Of a stretch of DNA of 64,000 nucleotides, positions 45,053 through 53,376 are shown one piece after another. The notes beneath the pieces are model-generated. The model had not been told where the DNA came from. It worked only from the letters and a program-made list of their open reading frames with translations, and did no database searches. Position numbers and translations under genes: made by a program. The number at the start of each line of letters is the position of its first letter. The first letter of the stretch is position 1. This DNA is from Bog-473 sp963730785 (GTDB taxonomy: Bacteria > Actinomycetota > Acidimicrobiia > Acidimicrobiales > RAAP-2), in the NCBI GenBank assembly GCA_963730785.1, contig CAVSTF010000010.1, forward strand, positions 1 to 64,000, given 5' to 3'.

Positions 45053-46849
45053 GTGTTGAAGTCTGCAGTGCGCGGTCGTGCATCCGGGCTGCCGAAGACG
45101 GGCGCGGTCGTCCTCGCTGCGACGACTCTTCTTGCTGCGAACCTCATCGGTAGTACTGCCACGAGCGGGGCGGACACGCCATCAACGCCGCTGGCGCCGC
45201 TCTCAGTGACGATGACGCAAGTGGGTCAACTGCCTGATCTCCAAATTAGTTGGGTGCCATCGACCACCGGCTCACCAGCCACCGGTGCAACCGTGCAGAT
45301 TTTCTCCGTCTCGAATGCGCAATGGGCCAATGCGGCGTTTGCCGGACAGGAGCAGTGTCAGGCTTCCTGCACCTCAGTGGTCTTCCGCCAGCTCTCGTTC
45401 AATCAGATATACGTGGCAGCGGTGTATCCGACGAATGCGGCGGGTACCGGTGCCGCCGGCGCTTCGGGCACAGTTGATCTCACCACTACCTGCACAGTCG
45501 GTGCTTGTGTGACAGTGGACACCACCGACACCATCGGTCCGGCCAATCAGGCGGACTCGGGAATCGGGGCTTCCCTGTTTCCCGTGGGACAGGACCAAGC
45601 GAGACTCAATCTTTTGAAGACCACCATGTATCGCGGTGCGCCCACCTACAACGCCGACGGATCGCTGAACTGGTCAACCTGGAATGTGGCGGTGAGCGGC
45701 GGAAGCCAAACCACGCTGATCCTCTCCAATCTTTGGTATGGCGATTTTGATGGTGACCCTGTCACCCCTTGGTCCAACTGGGGGAACTATGCGGCTTGGG
45801 TCACCGAGACGGCCGAACAGATTGTGGAGAGCGGTGAGCAGGTCAATTACTGGGATCCCTACAACGAACCCGGGGGGACCGGGTTTTACAGCGCCGCCAA
45901 CTTCGCCACGGTGACGCCGGCACTCCTGCTGGAGCAATTTCTCGTTACCTACGAGGCCATCAAGTCGGTCGATCCCAGCGCGGCCATCATCGGACCTTCG
46001 CTGGCCTTCTGGGCGGACTATCCGAACGAGTATGGATCGGATCTGCAGGAACCTGACTTGGTGACGTTCTTGGACTACGCCGTGGCCAACAACCTGCAGC
46101 TGGCGGCGGTGTCCTGGCACGAGATCGATGATTCGCTGGGGCCGAATCCATCAGAGGACTCGCTTTCGCCGGCGAACCTCGAAGATCATGTGGCCGAAGT
46201 CCGAGCCCTGATCGCGGCCCGGCCCTCGTTGGGTAACCCACAAATCTTCATCAACGAGTACGGGATGCCCGAGGTACAGCTCATTCCGGGCTGGGATGTG
46301 TCCTATCTAGCTGCCCTGACGGATGCCGGTGTGGATTCGGCCGGACGCGCCTGCTGGGGAAGCGCCTGTCAATTGCCCACGCTAGATGGACTGCTGGACC
46401 CGACGGGTAACACGCCGCAGAACGACTACTGGGTGCGCCAGGCCTACGCCGAGATGTCCGGCAACATGGTGAGTGTCACCTCCGACCAAGATTCGGTAAC
46501 TGGCCTGGCTTCGTTCGATACGAGTAACGGCGAATTGTCCGGTCTGGTCGGACGAGCCGTTGGCTGTACCCAGGATCCCTGGTGTGCCGCGTCGTGGCCG
46601 AACAGCACCGACGCCACACCGACCGCGGTCACCATCACCGTCACCGTGCCGTGGACGTCCGGGCAGGTCAACGTGTCGTTGTCCGACATTCCCGGTGAGG
46701 CGCTGGGCGATACTCAACTACCGACCCCGGTTACCACCACGGAAGCGGTGACGCCGACAGGCAATGGCACCGGCACCTTCACGCTCTCGATACCAACCTT
46801 TGCCGATGGCGACGCATACGCCTTTTCCGTCGCGCAAGTTCCTTCATAA
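45053..46849 (+). CDS. Secreted GH39-like glycoside hydrolase, paralog 1
   Basis: 598 residues starting with a signal peptide (PKTGAVVLAATTLLAANLIGSTATSGAD). An Ig/fibronectin-III-like domain follows (LQISWVPSTTGSPATGATVQIFS...VFRQLSFNQIYVAAVYPTN), then a family-typical linker with CTVGACVTVDTTDTIGPANQ. The catalytic clan A barrel has the acid/base Glu in VNYWDPYNEPGG and the nucleophile Glu in QIFINEYGMPEVQ, which most resembles GH39. A beta-sandwich closes the chain. The substrate is likely a xyloside, arabinoside or exopolysaccharide. A CGTGC/GCACG hairpin at 45013-45026 sits in the promoter region. Confidence 0.8.
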   Translation: MLKSAVRGRASGLPKTGAVVLAATTLLAANLIGSTATSGADTPSTPLAPLSVTMTQVGQLPDLQISWVPSTTGSPATGATVQIFSVSNAQWANAAFAGQEQCQASCTSVVFRQLSFNQIYVAAVYPTNAAGTGAAGASGTVDLTTTCTVGACVTVDTTDTIGPANQADSGIGASLFPVGQDQARLNLLKTTMYRGAPTYNADGSLNWSTWNVAVSGGSQTTLILSNLWYGDFDGDPVTPWSNWGNYAAWVTETAEQIVESGEQVNYWDPYNEPGGTGFYSAANFATVTPALLLEQFLVTYEAIKSVDPSAAIIGPSLAFWADYPNEYGSDLQEPDLVTFLDYAVANNLQLAAVSWHEIDDSLGPNPSEDSLSPANLEDHVAEVRALIAARPSLGNPQIFINEYGMPEVQLIPGWDVSYLAALTDAGVDSAGRACWGSACQLPTLDGLLDPTGNTPQNDYWVRQAYAEMSGNMVSVTSDQDSVTGLASFDTSNGELSGLVGRAVGCTQDPWCAASWPNSTDATPTAVTITVTVPWTSGQVNVSLSDIPGEALGDTQLPTPVTTTEAVTPTGNGTGTFTLSIPTFADGDAYAFSVAQVPS

Positions 46850-47080
46850 TTCGCAGTTCTACAGACCGCAAGATGTGAACAACGCCGTCGTCTGAGCGCC
46901 AACTGTGTAGTTGCGTAGCCACCGGGTTGCAACATCGGTGCAGAACAGTTGCGCGCCCACTTTTTCGCGTTTTCACCTAACAAAACTGACCAGCACTGGG
47001 TACGGTGACTGAGTCTCCTCATGGCAGTTGCTTCATCGATTTTGTGAACGCAGGATCGAAAACAGTATGAGGGGGCATCG

Positions 47081-48889
47081 ATGTTCGAGCCACGAAATGG
47101 CAAACGAGCAACCAGTTTTCGGTACGAATGGTCCCACCGAGGCTTCACCGCTCTGGCCGCAATGTGTGTCCTGGGAGCGAGTTGTGTGGGTCTTGGACTG
47201 GGAGCGACGAGTAGTGGCGCCGCTGCGGCAGCGACACCTTCGGCACCGTCATCCGTGACGATGGCCCAGGTCGGGCAGCAGCCAGACCTGCGGCTCACTT
47301 GGGTGCCGTCGACGTCGGGATCACCAGCCACCGGGGCGACCGTGCAGCTCTACAGCGTGACCAATGCGCAATATGCCGGCGCCGCCCTCGCCGGCACGGT
47401 GCAATGCCAGGCATCTTGCACCACTGCCGTATTCCGGCAGTTGTCGTTCAACCAGCTGTATGTCGCCTTGGTGTGGCCGACGAACGCATCTGGTACCGGC
47501 GCCCCTGCGGCGTCAGCGGTGATCAATGTCACCAATACCTGTCCGGTTGGAGCTTGCGTCACGGTGAATGCGACTAACTCCATCGGCGCAACCAGTCACG
47601 TCCTTTCGGGATTGCTCGGCTCGCTCTTTCCACTGGCCAATGACCTGACTGATCTCACTTCGCTCGGGACCTCCATGTATCGAGGCTCACCCGGCTACAA
47701 CGCCGACGGTTCGTTGAACTGGTCCGCCTGGGACGTAGCTGTGTCTGGCAATAGCCAGACCACGCTCATTCTCTCCAACATGTGGTGGGGGATATACGGC
47801 GGCAATCCCGCCACACCTTGGTCCAACTGGTCTAACTATTCGGCCTGGGTGACCGCAACCGTGAAGGCCGTGTTGGCCAGCGGTGAGCAGGTCAACTTCT
47901 GGGATCCCTTCAACGAACCGGGCGGCGCTGGCTATTACAGCTCGGCCAACTTCGCCACGGTCACGCCGGCGCTCCTGGACCAGCAATTCCTGGTGACCTA
48001 CAACGCCATCAAGGCGGTTGATCCCACTGCGGCCATCATCGGACCGTCGTTAGCCATTTGGGCGGACTACCCGAACGAGTACGGGTCAGACCTGCAGGAG
48101 CCGGACATGGTGACGTTCCTGAACTTTGCCGTGGCCAACAACATTCAGCTGGCCGGTATTTCCTGGCACGAGATCGATGACTCTTTGGGGCCGAATCCCG
48201 ACGAGAACTCGTTGCTCCCCGTCAACCTGGACGATCATGTGGCCGAGGCGAAGGCCTTGATTGCGGCCCGGCCCTCATTGGGAAACCCGCAGATCTTCAT
48301 CAACGAATATGCCATGCCGGAAGTGCAGCTCATCCCAGGCTGGGATGTGTCCTACCTTTCGGCGCTCACTGACGCCGGTGTGAACTCGGCCGACCGAGCC
48401 TGTTGGGGCACTGCGTGCGGAACGCCGTCGCTTGACGGTCTGCTCGACGCCACTGGCATGACGCCGCAGAACGACTACTGGGTGCGCATGGCCTATGCCC
48501 AAATGACCGGCAACATGGTCAGCGTCACCTCCGACTCGGACATTGTCACCGGACTTGCCTCGTATAACGCCAGCACGAGTCAACTGTCGGGCTTGGTGGG
48601 ACGAGCCGGCGGTTGCACGCAGGACGCCTGGTGCGCATCGACGTGGCCGAACAGCACCGACGAGGCCGCGGCCTCGGTCGACATCACGTTGACCGTGCCG
48701 TGGACGTCGGGTCAGGTGAAGATTTCCCTGTCGGACATCCCGGGTCAGACCCTCGGGAACACTCCGAAGCCCACGGCGGTGAATTCGACCGCCACGGTGA
48801 CGTCGAACGGGAATGGCACCGGGACGGTCAGCATCGCCATTCCAAGCTTCGCCGACGGTGACGCCTACTCATTCACGGTGACGCACTAG
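47081..48889 (+). CDS. Secreted GH39-like glycoside hydrolase, paralog 2
   Basis: 602 residues, colinear with the neighbour: signal peptide (TALAAMCVLGASCVGLGLG), FnIII-like domain (LRLTWVPSTSGSPATGATVQLYS), CPVGACVTVNATNSIG, acid/base NFWDPFNEPGGAG, nucleophile FINEYAMPEVQ and the same ending VTSNGNGTGTVSIAIPSFADGDAYSF. It arose by tandem duplication and differs mainly in the signal and surface loops. The 231-bp gap before it shows no shared promoter element beyond a short CTTTTTCGCG that may be chance. Confidence 0.82.
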   Translation: MFEPRNGKRATSFRYEWSHRGFTALAAMCVLGASCVGLGLGATSSGAAAAATPSAPSSVTMAQVGQQPDLRLTWVPSTSGSPATGATVQLYSVTNAQYAGAALAGTVQCQASCTTAVFRQLSFNQLYVALVWPTNASGTGAPAASAVINVTNTCPVGACVTVNATNSIGATSHVLSGLLGSLFPLANDLTDLTSLGTSMYRGSPGYNADGSLNWSAWDVAVSGNSQTTLILSNMWWGIYGGNPATPWSNWSNYSAWVTATVKAVLASGEQVNFWDPFNEPGGAGYYSSANFATVTPALLDQQFLVTYNAIKAVDPTAAIIGPSLAIWADYPNEYGSDLQEPDMVTFLNFAVANNIQLAGISWHEIDDSLGPNPDENSLLPVNLDDHVAEAKALIAARPSLGNPQIFINEYAMPEVQLIPGWDVSYLSALTDAGVNSADRACWGTACGTPSLDGLLDATGMTPQNDYWVRMAYAQMTGNMVSVTSDSDIVTGLASYNASTSQLSGLVGRAGGCTQDAWCASTWPNSTDEAAASVDITLTVPWTSGQVKISLSDIPGQTLGNTPKPTAVNSTATVTSNGNGTGTVSIAIPSFADGDAYSFTVTH

Positions 48890-48911
48890 TTGGACGAGAC
48901 CCCCCAGGGCC

Positions 48912-49676
48912 TTAGCTGGCCGTGATGTCGACCGGAGTACCGGCCGGGATCATGGCCAGCTGGGCCAGGTCGGCATCATGCAGTCGGATACAACCGTGAG
49001 AAATGGCGGCACCGGTGGTGCCGATCAAGTCATCGTCGTAGGAAGTGATCGGCCCGTGAATCGCAATGATGGCGTCGCCCGAGCCTTCCCAGTCGGTGAT
49101 GCTGTTGGAATGGGCCGAGGTCACCAAGACGAAGGGGCCGTAGCCAGCGTTGGGGGCGGGGACTTGCATGGTGACGAAATACTGACCGGTGCTGGTCGGG
49201 TCATCGGGCGCGCCGATGCCGGCCGGAAAGTCAAGGATCTGCTTGCCGAGTTGATACACGACCAGATGCTCGGTGGTCAGGTCGACCACGATCTTGTAGG
49301 GGGTCACGCTGAAGGTGACGTCATTGGCTGGGACCCAGGTGGTGGATTGATTTGGTCGTTGAGCCAACCGGACTTCGACCCAGTTGGGAGCGGTCGCCAC
49401 CACGGGAAGGATGGACGGGTAGCCGTACCAGTTGGCCGGGACGACCTGAGTTGGTGGAGCGCCGGGCGTCGTTGACCCGGGAATGGCCCCATCGGTCGTG
49501 GCCACCAGGGTGCCCCCATCGGGCACGGCAGGAAACTCGCTGGCCTCGACCACTTTCACGTGGGCTACCACTTTCGGCGGCGGCTTGATGGCCACCGGTC
49601 GCGGAGCCGCGCAGCTCGCGGCCGCCAGGCCCACCACCACCAAGCCCAGTACTGCTGTGTGACGTTTTGGCGGCAT
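48912..49676 (-). CDS. L,D-transpeptidase (YkuD) lipoprotein
   Basis: 254 residues: lipoprotein signal (VVVGLAAASCAAP), a Pro/Thr linker, and the YkuD domain with YKIVVDLTTEHLVVYQLGKQILDFPAGIGAPDDPT and the catalytic IAIHGP...AISHGCIRLHDADL, where Cys is the acyl nucleophile. It forms 3-3 peptidoglycan crosslinks or anchors proteins to the wall. The enzyme converges on the GH39 paralog; the function is normal wall synthesis. Confidence 0.92.
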   Translation of the reverse strand: MPPKRHTAVLGLVVVGLAAASCAAPRPVAIKPPPKVVAHVKVVEASEFPAVPDGGTLVATTDGAIPGSTTPGAPPTQVVPANWYGYPSILPVVATAPNWVEVRLAQRPNQSTTWVPANDVTFSVTPYKIVVDLTTEHLVVYQLGKQILDFPAGIGAPDDPTSTGQYFVTMQVPAPNAGYGPFVLVTSAHSNSITDWEGSGDAIIAIHGPITSYDDDLIGTTGAAISHGCIRLHDADLAQLAMIPAGTPVDITAS

Positions 49677-49725
49677 GCGTCCTTCGGGGTCGGGCCCTCA
49701 CATTAACGGTGCCAGTATCTGAAGT

Positions 49726-50118
49726 GTGAGCGATCGCCGACGAGTGTCATCGGGCTCACCCTTTGAGCCAACTATCGGGTTCAGCCGGGCCGTGAGGGTG
49801 GGGGAGCGGGTGCTGGTCTCAGGGACCGGCCCGATCTGGCCGGATGGATCGTGTCCCGAAGAGGCAGGTGCGCAGGCCCGTCAGTGCCTTCACATCATCA
49901 TTGCGGCTCTCACCGAGGCCGGCGCGACGGTGGAGGACGTGATCCGCACCCGGATGTATCTCACGTCGGTGGATGATGCGGCAGCGGTGTCCGATGCCCA
50001 TGGAGAAATCTTCACGAACATCCGACCGGCTGCCACCATGGTGGTGGTCGCCGGACTGCTTGATCCGCGCTGGAAGGTCGAGATCGAGGCCGAAGCGCTG
50101 ATTCGCCCGCTGCCCTGA
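49726..50118 (+). CDS. RidA (YjgF) family protein
   Basis: 130 residues with FSRAVRVGERVLVSGTGP, IRTRMYLTSVDDAAAVSDAHGEIF and RPAATMVVVAGLLDPRWKVEIEAEAL, the RidA trimer interface and active-site Arg region. Family members deaminate reactive enamine/imine intermediates. The GTG start at 49726 lies 49 bp from the divergent transpeptidase. The stop is 3 bp short of the converging serine hydrolase. Confidence 0.88.
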   Translation: MSDRRRVSSGSPFEPTIGFSRAVRVGERVLVSGTGPIWPDGSCPEEAGAQARQCLHIIIAALTEAGATVEDVIRTRMYLTSVDDAAAVSDAHGEIFTNIRPAATMVVVAGLLDPRWKVEIEAEALIRPLP

Positions 50119-50121
50119 AGG

Positions 50122-51252
50122 TCAGCCCAGCGCGGCCACCGCGGCCAGGGTGATGTTGGCCCCGCGGAAGTCGCCGACCAGACCACCCTCCATCTTGTTC
50201 ATGACGTAACAGACGGTGAGTTCAGTCTCCTGATCCATGATGATCAACGAGCCGCCGTAGCCACCCCAGTAACACGCCCTGGGTCCAATGGGCATGACAT
50301 CGTTGCCCAGTCCGTAGCCCATGCCGAAGCGAATTGGCACGCCCAAGACCAGGTCAGTCCCGTTGGCCTGCTCTTCGAAAATGGCGTTCGTGCCTTCGGC
50401 TGACAGGAGCCGGACGCCGCGGGCTTCGCCCTTGCCAGCAATGATTGATTGCACCAGGGCAACCGAGCGGGCATTGCCCTGACCACCGGCCGCCGGAATC
50501 TCCGCCCGACGCCACCAGGCATGGTGCGAAGCCGTGGCATCGAGCACCGGATTCAGAAAGGTGCGCGTCATGTAGTCGCTGATGTTGGCCCCCAGGCTTT
50601 CCAGATCGATAGGCGGCGGAGGAATCACGTTGCTCACCCGACCGTCTTCGCTCTCCGGAAGCCCAATGTGGAAATCAGCACCGAGTGGTGCGGCGACTTC
50701 TTTGGCGAACCAGGTCCCGATGGTGTCGCCGGTAATCCGACGGACGACTTCTCCAATCAGATAACCCTGCGTAACGGCGTGGTAACCGGAGGCAGATCCT
50801 GGCTCCCACCATGGCTTCTGGGCCGCCAGCAATGAGGTGCAACGCTCCCAATCGGCCAGCTCCTCAATGGCGAGCGGTTCTTCCCAGCCCGAGAGACCGG
50901 CGGTATGGCCCATGAGGTGCCGAACTTCGACGTCACGCTTGCCGGCGTCGGCGAACTCGGGCCAGTACTTCGATACCGGCGCATGAAAATCGAGTTCGCC
51001 CCGATCAGCCAACATCAAGGCACAGAGGAACGTCATGGTCTTGGTGGTCGACCACACGTTGGTGATGGTGTCGGACTCCCAGGGTTCGGTCTTGGCTTCG
51101 TCCTTGTAGCCACCCCAGATGTCGACCACGGGTTCGCCATGCAAGAGGACGGTGACTGACGCGCCCACGTCCGTGCCAGCGTCGAGGCTGTTGGCCAACG
51201 CGGTCTTGACGCCCTCGAACTTGCTGTCGCATGTTCCCGAAATATCAGCCAT
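50122..51252 (-). CDS. EstB/class C beta-lactamase-like serine hydrolase
   Basis: 376 residues from ATG 51252 (MADISGTCDSKFEGVKTAL). Catalytic STTK (SxxK) appears in NVWSTTKTMTFLCALMLADRG; the YxN-equivalent is YHAVTQGYLIGEVV; and a WGGYGGSLIIMDQE block resembles the HxG region. Such beta-lactamase-fold proteins (EstB type) are often cytosolic esterases rather than resistance enzymes. No signal peptide is seen. Confidence 0.88.
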   Translation of the reverse strand: MADISGTCDSKFEGVKTALANSLDAGTDVGASVTVLLHGEPVVDIWGGYKDEAKTEPWESDTITNVWSTTKTMTFLCALMLADRGELDFHAPVSKYWPEFADAGKRDVEVRHLMGHTAGLSGWEEPLAIEELADWERCTSLLAAQKPWWEPGSASGYHAVTQGYLIGEVVRRITGDTIGTWFAKEVAAPLGADFHIGLPESEDGRVSNVIPPPPIDLESLGANISDYMTRTFLNPVLDATASHHAWWRRAEIPAAGGQGNARSVALVQSIIAGKGEARGVRLLSAEGTNAIFEEQANGTDLVLGVPIRFGMGYGLGNDVMPIGPRACYWGGYGGSLIIMDQETELTVCYVMNKMEGGLVGDFRGANITLAAVAALG

Positions 51253-51315
51253 GACTGCACCCCCTGCGGCGGCGTGGGTCACCGGCGCAGCCTGCAAACT
51301 ACGCATCGTCGGCCG

Positions 51316-51912
51316 CTATGTCGACTTGTGGCGCTGGTAGTGACGGGCGGCTCGAGCCCGGTTGCCACAGGTAGTGGAGCACCATTCCCGCCGAGGGTGA
51401 TCCTGCACGAAGTACAGCACGCAGCCCGGAGCGAAGCAGGCTCGTACCGGCTTGGCTTCCTCGTCGGTGAAGAGCGCAATGGCTTCCACGGCAACGTCAG
51501 CCAGTGCGGCCATGGCAACTGGGCCTACGGGCGCCGTACTCAGGCGCAGCGCTGTGCCCGACAGCTCAATTTGTGGGGAACGCTGCCCGCCGGCGACCTG
51601 GTTCACGGCTGCCACAGCCTCGGCGATGTCCACCATGGCCGAAGTAGCTGCCTCTCGTGTGTCGTCGGAGCACAGCGCGGCCAGGCGACGAAGCGAGTCA
51701 CGCAATGCTTTGCCTTGCCCGAACTCCTCAGCGGTGATCGGAGCGGAGTGGTCGAGCGCGCCGATGGCGTGCAGCCACTCGGCCAGATCGGCCGGTTCCT
51801 GCAGATCGTCATGGATGCCGTGGCGATCGGCCCAAATGGTGTTCATGAGACGGATAGGCACCGGCTCGCCGGGCAAGACCCAGGTCCGTGGGGCGCTCAT
51901 ATCCTTTGCCAT
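51316..51912 (-). CDS. CGNR zinc-finger regulator
   Basis: 198 residues with an ABATE-type amino domain and the carboxy-terminal CGNR finger: CFAPGCVLYFVQDHPRREWCSTTCGNRARAARHYQRH. Four Cys make the zinc site and CGNR is intact. The start ATG at 51912 is 116 bp from the divergent AhpD-like gene, with repeated GTTAGAA between. It probably regulates that gene and itself. Confidence 0.9.
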   Translation of the reverse strand: MAKDMSAPRTWVLPGEPVPIRLMNTIWADRHGIHDDLQEPADLAEWLHAIGALDHSAPITAEEFGQGKALRDSLRRLAALCSDDTREAATSAMVDIAEAVAAVNQVAGGQRSPQIELSGTALRLSTAPVGPVAMAALADVAVEAIALFTDEEAKPVRACFAPGCVLYFVQDHPRREWCSTTCGNRARAARHYQRHKST

Positions 51913-51913
51913 G

Positions 51914-51995
51914 TTCTAATGGTAACACCCGCTTGCAACCGTTAGAAGGTCGTGTTAGAACTCCTAACGTCAAAGTCGTCATCTATCCGTTAGAA
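51914..51995. promoter_or_regulatory. GTTAGAA operator array between CGNR and AhpD-like genes
   Basis: TTCTAA at 51914-51919 and GTTAGAA at 51941-51947, 51954-51960 and 51989-51995 recur in 82 bp; one copy is part of GTTAG-AACTC-CTAAC (51954-51968). Repetition in both orientations between divergent genes suggests several binding sites for the CGNR protein. Confidence 0.6.
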
Positions 51996-52027
51996 AAGAT
52001 GGCGACCAACTACGAAGGAGCACTCCC

Positions 52028-52564
52028 ATGTCCAACCTCTCCCTGATCGACCCCGCCTCTGCCTCTGGACCGGCCGCTGAACTCTTGGCCGGTTTCCAAA
52101 AGCGCCTGGGTGTCATTCCGAACATGACCAAGGCGATGGCACATAGCCCGGCCTTCTTGCAGGGTTACGTCGATCTCAACGCAGCATTGAGTCGCGGCGT
52201 GCTGTCCCCAGCGGTGCAAGAGCAGATCGCCCTGGCCGTGTCGCAGGACAACTCGTGCAACTACTGCCTATCGGCCCACACCTACTTGGCCGAACACGTG
52301 GCCCACCTCAGTGAGGACGTCATTGCGGCGGCTCGCCGTTCCGAGTCCGCCGATGCCAAAACGGCAGCCTTGCTGGCATTCGCGACCGCGGTGAATGACA
52401 CCCGAGGTTCGGTAACGGCCCAACAGTTCGAGGCCGTACGTGCCGCCGGTGCGAGCGACGAAGAGATTGCCGAGACAATTGGTCACGTGGCGCTCAATGT
52501 GCTGACCAATTTCTTCAACAAGGCCGCCGACGTCATCATCGACTTCCCCGTCGTCGAGGCGTAA
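52028..52564 (+). CDS. AhpD-like carboxymuconolactone decarboxylase-family protein
   Basis: 178 residues. The peroxidase-type motif is SQDNSCNYCLSAHTYLAEHVAHLSEDVI (CxxC plus His), with flanks QKRLGVIPNMTKAMAHSPAFLQGYVDLNAAL typical of the uncharacterised AhpD-like group. A GGAG motif lies before the ATG. Likely redox defence; the repeats upstream and CGNR regulator suggest stress induction. It is followed after 5 bases by the SnoaL-like gene, probably co-transcribed. Confidence 0.9.
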   Translation: MSNLSLIDPASASGPAAELLAGFQKRLGVIPNMTKAMAHSPAFLQGYVDLNAALSRGVLSPAVQEQIALAVSQDNSCNYCLSAHTYLAEHVAHLSEDVIAAARRSESADAKTAALLAFATAVNDTRGSVTAQQFEAVRAAGASDEEIAETIGHVALNVLTNFFNKAADVIIDFPVVEA

Positions 52565-52569
52565 GGATC

Positions 52570-52977
52570 ATGACCGTTCCTGGAACCGAGAGCAACGGGG
52601 CGACGAGGGTGGCGTACCTCCTTGGCGTGCCGCTGGCCGACCACGTCGAACGACAATGGCCGCAAATGGGCGAAGTGGTGCGCAGCGCGCAACTCGTCGC
52701 CGACGTCGAGGGCAACTTTCCTGAGTTGACTTTGGAGGTAGGTCGGCGTTTGAGGGTCGGTGATGTGGTGGTGGTCGAGTGGACTTGTGACTATGGCGAT
52801 GGACGTCTCTATCGGAACGTCACCATCGGCGAACTCGAGAACGATCAGGCGGTCAAGGTGACCGACTACTGGGGTGAACCCACCAGCACGCCGGACTGGC
52901 GAGTGCCGCTGTCCGATCGACTCTCGATGCCCGGCGATGGCATCTGGCCTGATCACGATCATCTGGGTCACTACTGA
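52570..52977 (+). CDS. SnoaL-like (NTF2-fold) protein
   Basis: 135 residues. VVVVEWTCDYGDGRLYRNVTIGELENDQAVKVTDYWGEP is the SnoaL-like last strands. The amino side is less typical (LADHVERQWPQMGEVVRSAQLVADVEGN). Cotranscribed with the AhpD-like gene; the function may be isomerase or epoxide-related. The frame is intact. Confidence 0.75.
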   Translation: MTVPGTESNGATRVAYLLGVPLADHVERQWPQMGEVVRSAQLVADVEGNFPELTLEVGRRLRVGDVVVVEWTCDYGDGRLYRNVTIGELENDQAVKVTDYWGEPTSTPDWRVPLSDRLSMPGDGIWPDHDHLGHY

Positions 52978-53376
52978 TACGGGGCAACGAGAGACTGGTC
53001 CGATTAACCTGGGTTGACGTTCAATCAGTCATTGATGCCGGTACGCCACTCAACATTGAGTACATCGAACGCAACCTCCTGGACTTTCGGGGAACGACTT
53101 TCCACCGGCACCTCGGTCGACTTCGCCATATGGTTGCGGCGTCCGAAACGCAGTCAATTCCATCGCCAAGACCATGGGTGAAGGTTGATTCACCTGCCGC
53201 ACTTGAAGTCACATGCGGTTCTTGGATGCCTATTTCTAAGTCACGATGCGTTCTTCTTCGAGGTCACTCCGGACACCATCGGACGCAAAATCGCTGAAGT
53301 CAGAACTTTCACTCTCCGTTTGCCTCCTCCACGGGGATTCGTGAGTGGCAGGGTCAGCCGTCGGTAAGGTGCCGAT
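52978..53376. other. Intergenic stretch, 399 bp, with a possible broken coding frame
   Basis: No recognised gene. On the plus strand a stop-free stretch from about 52990 to 53300 reads LTWVDVQSVIDAGTPLNIEY then IERNLLDFRGTTFHRHLG and onward, which has protein-like composition but no initiation codon in its first half and no family I know. It may be a decayed gene fragment. No RNA gene or strong hairpin is seen. Confidence 0.4.

Noticed and set aside
44945..46980. CTTTTTCGCG shared by the regions before the two tandem GH39 genes
   Set aside because: Only ten bases match, at different distances from the starts, and it is absent before the third copy; coincidence cannot be ruled out.
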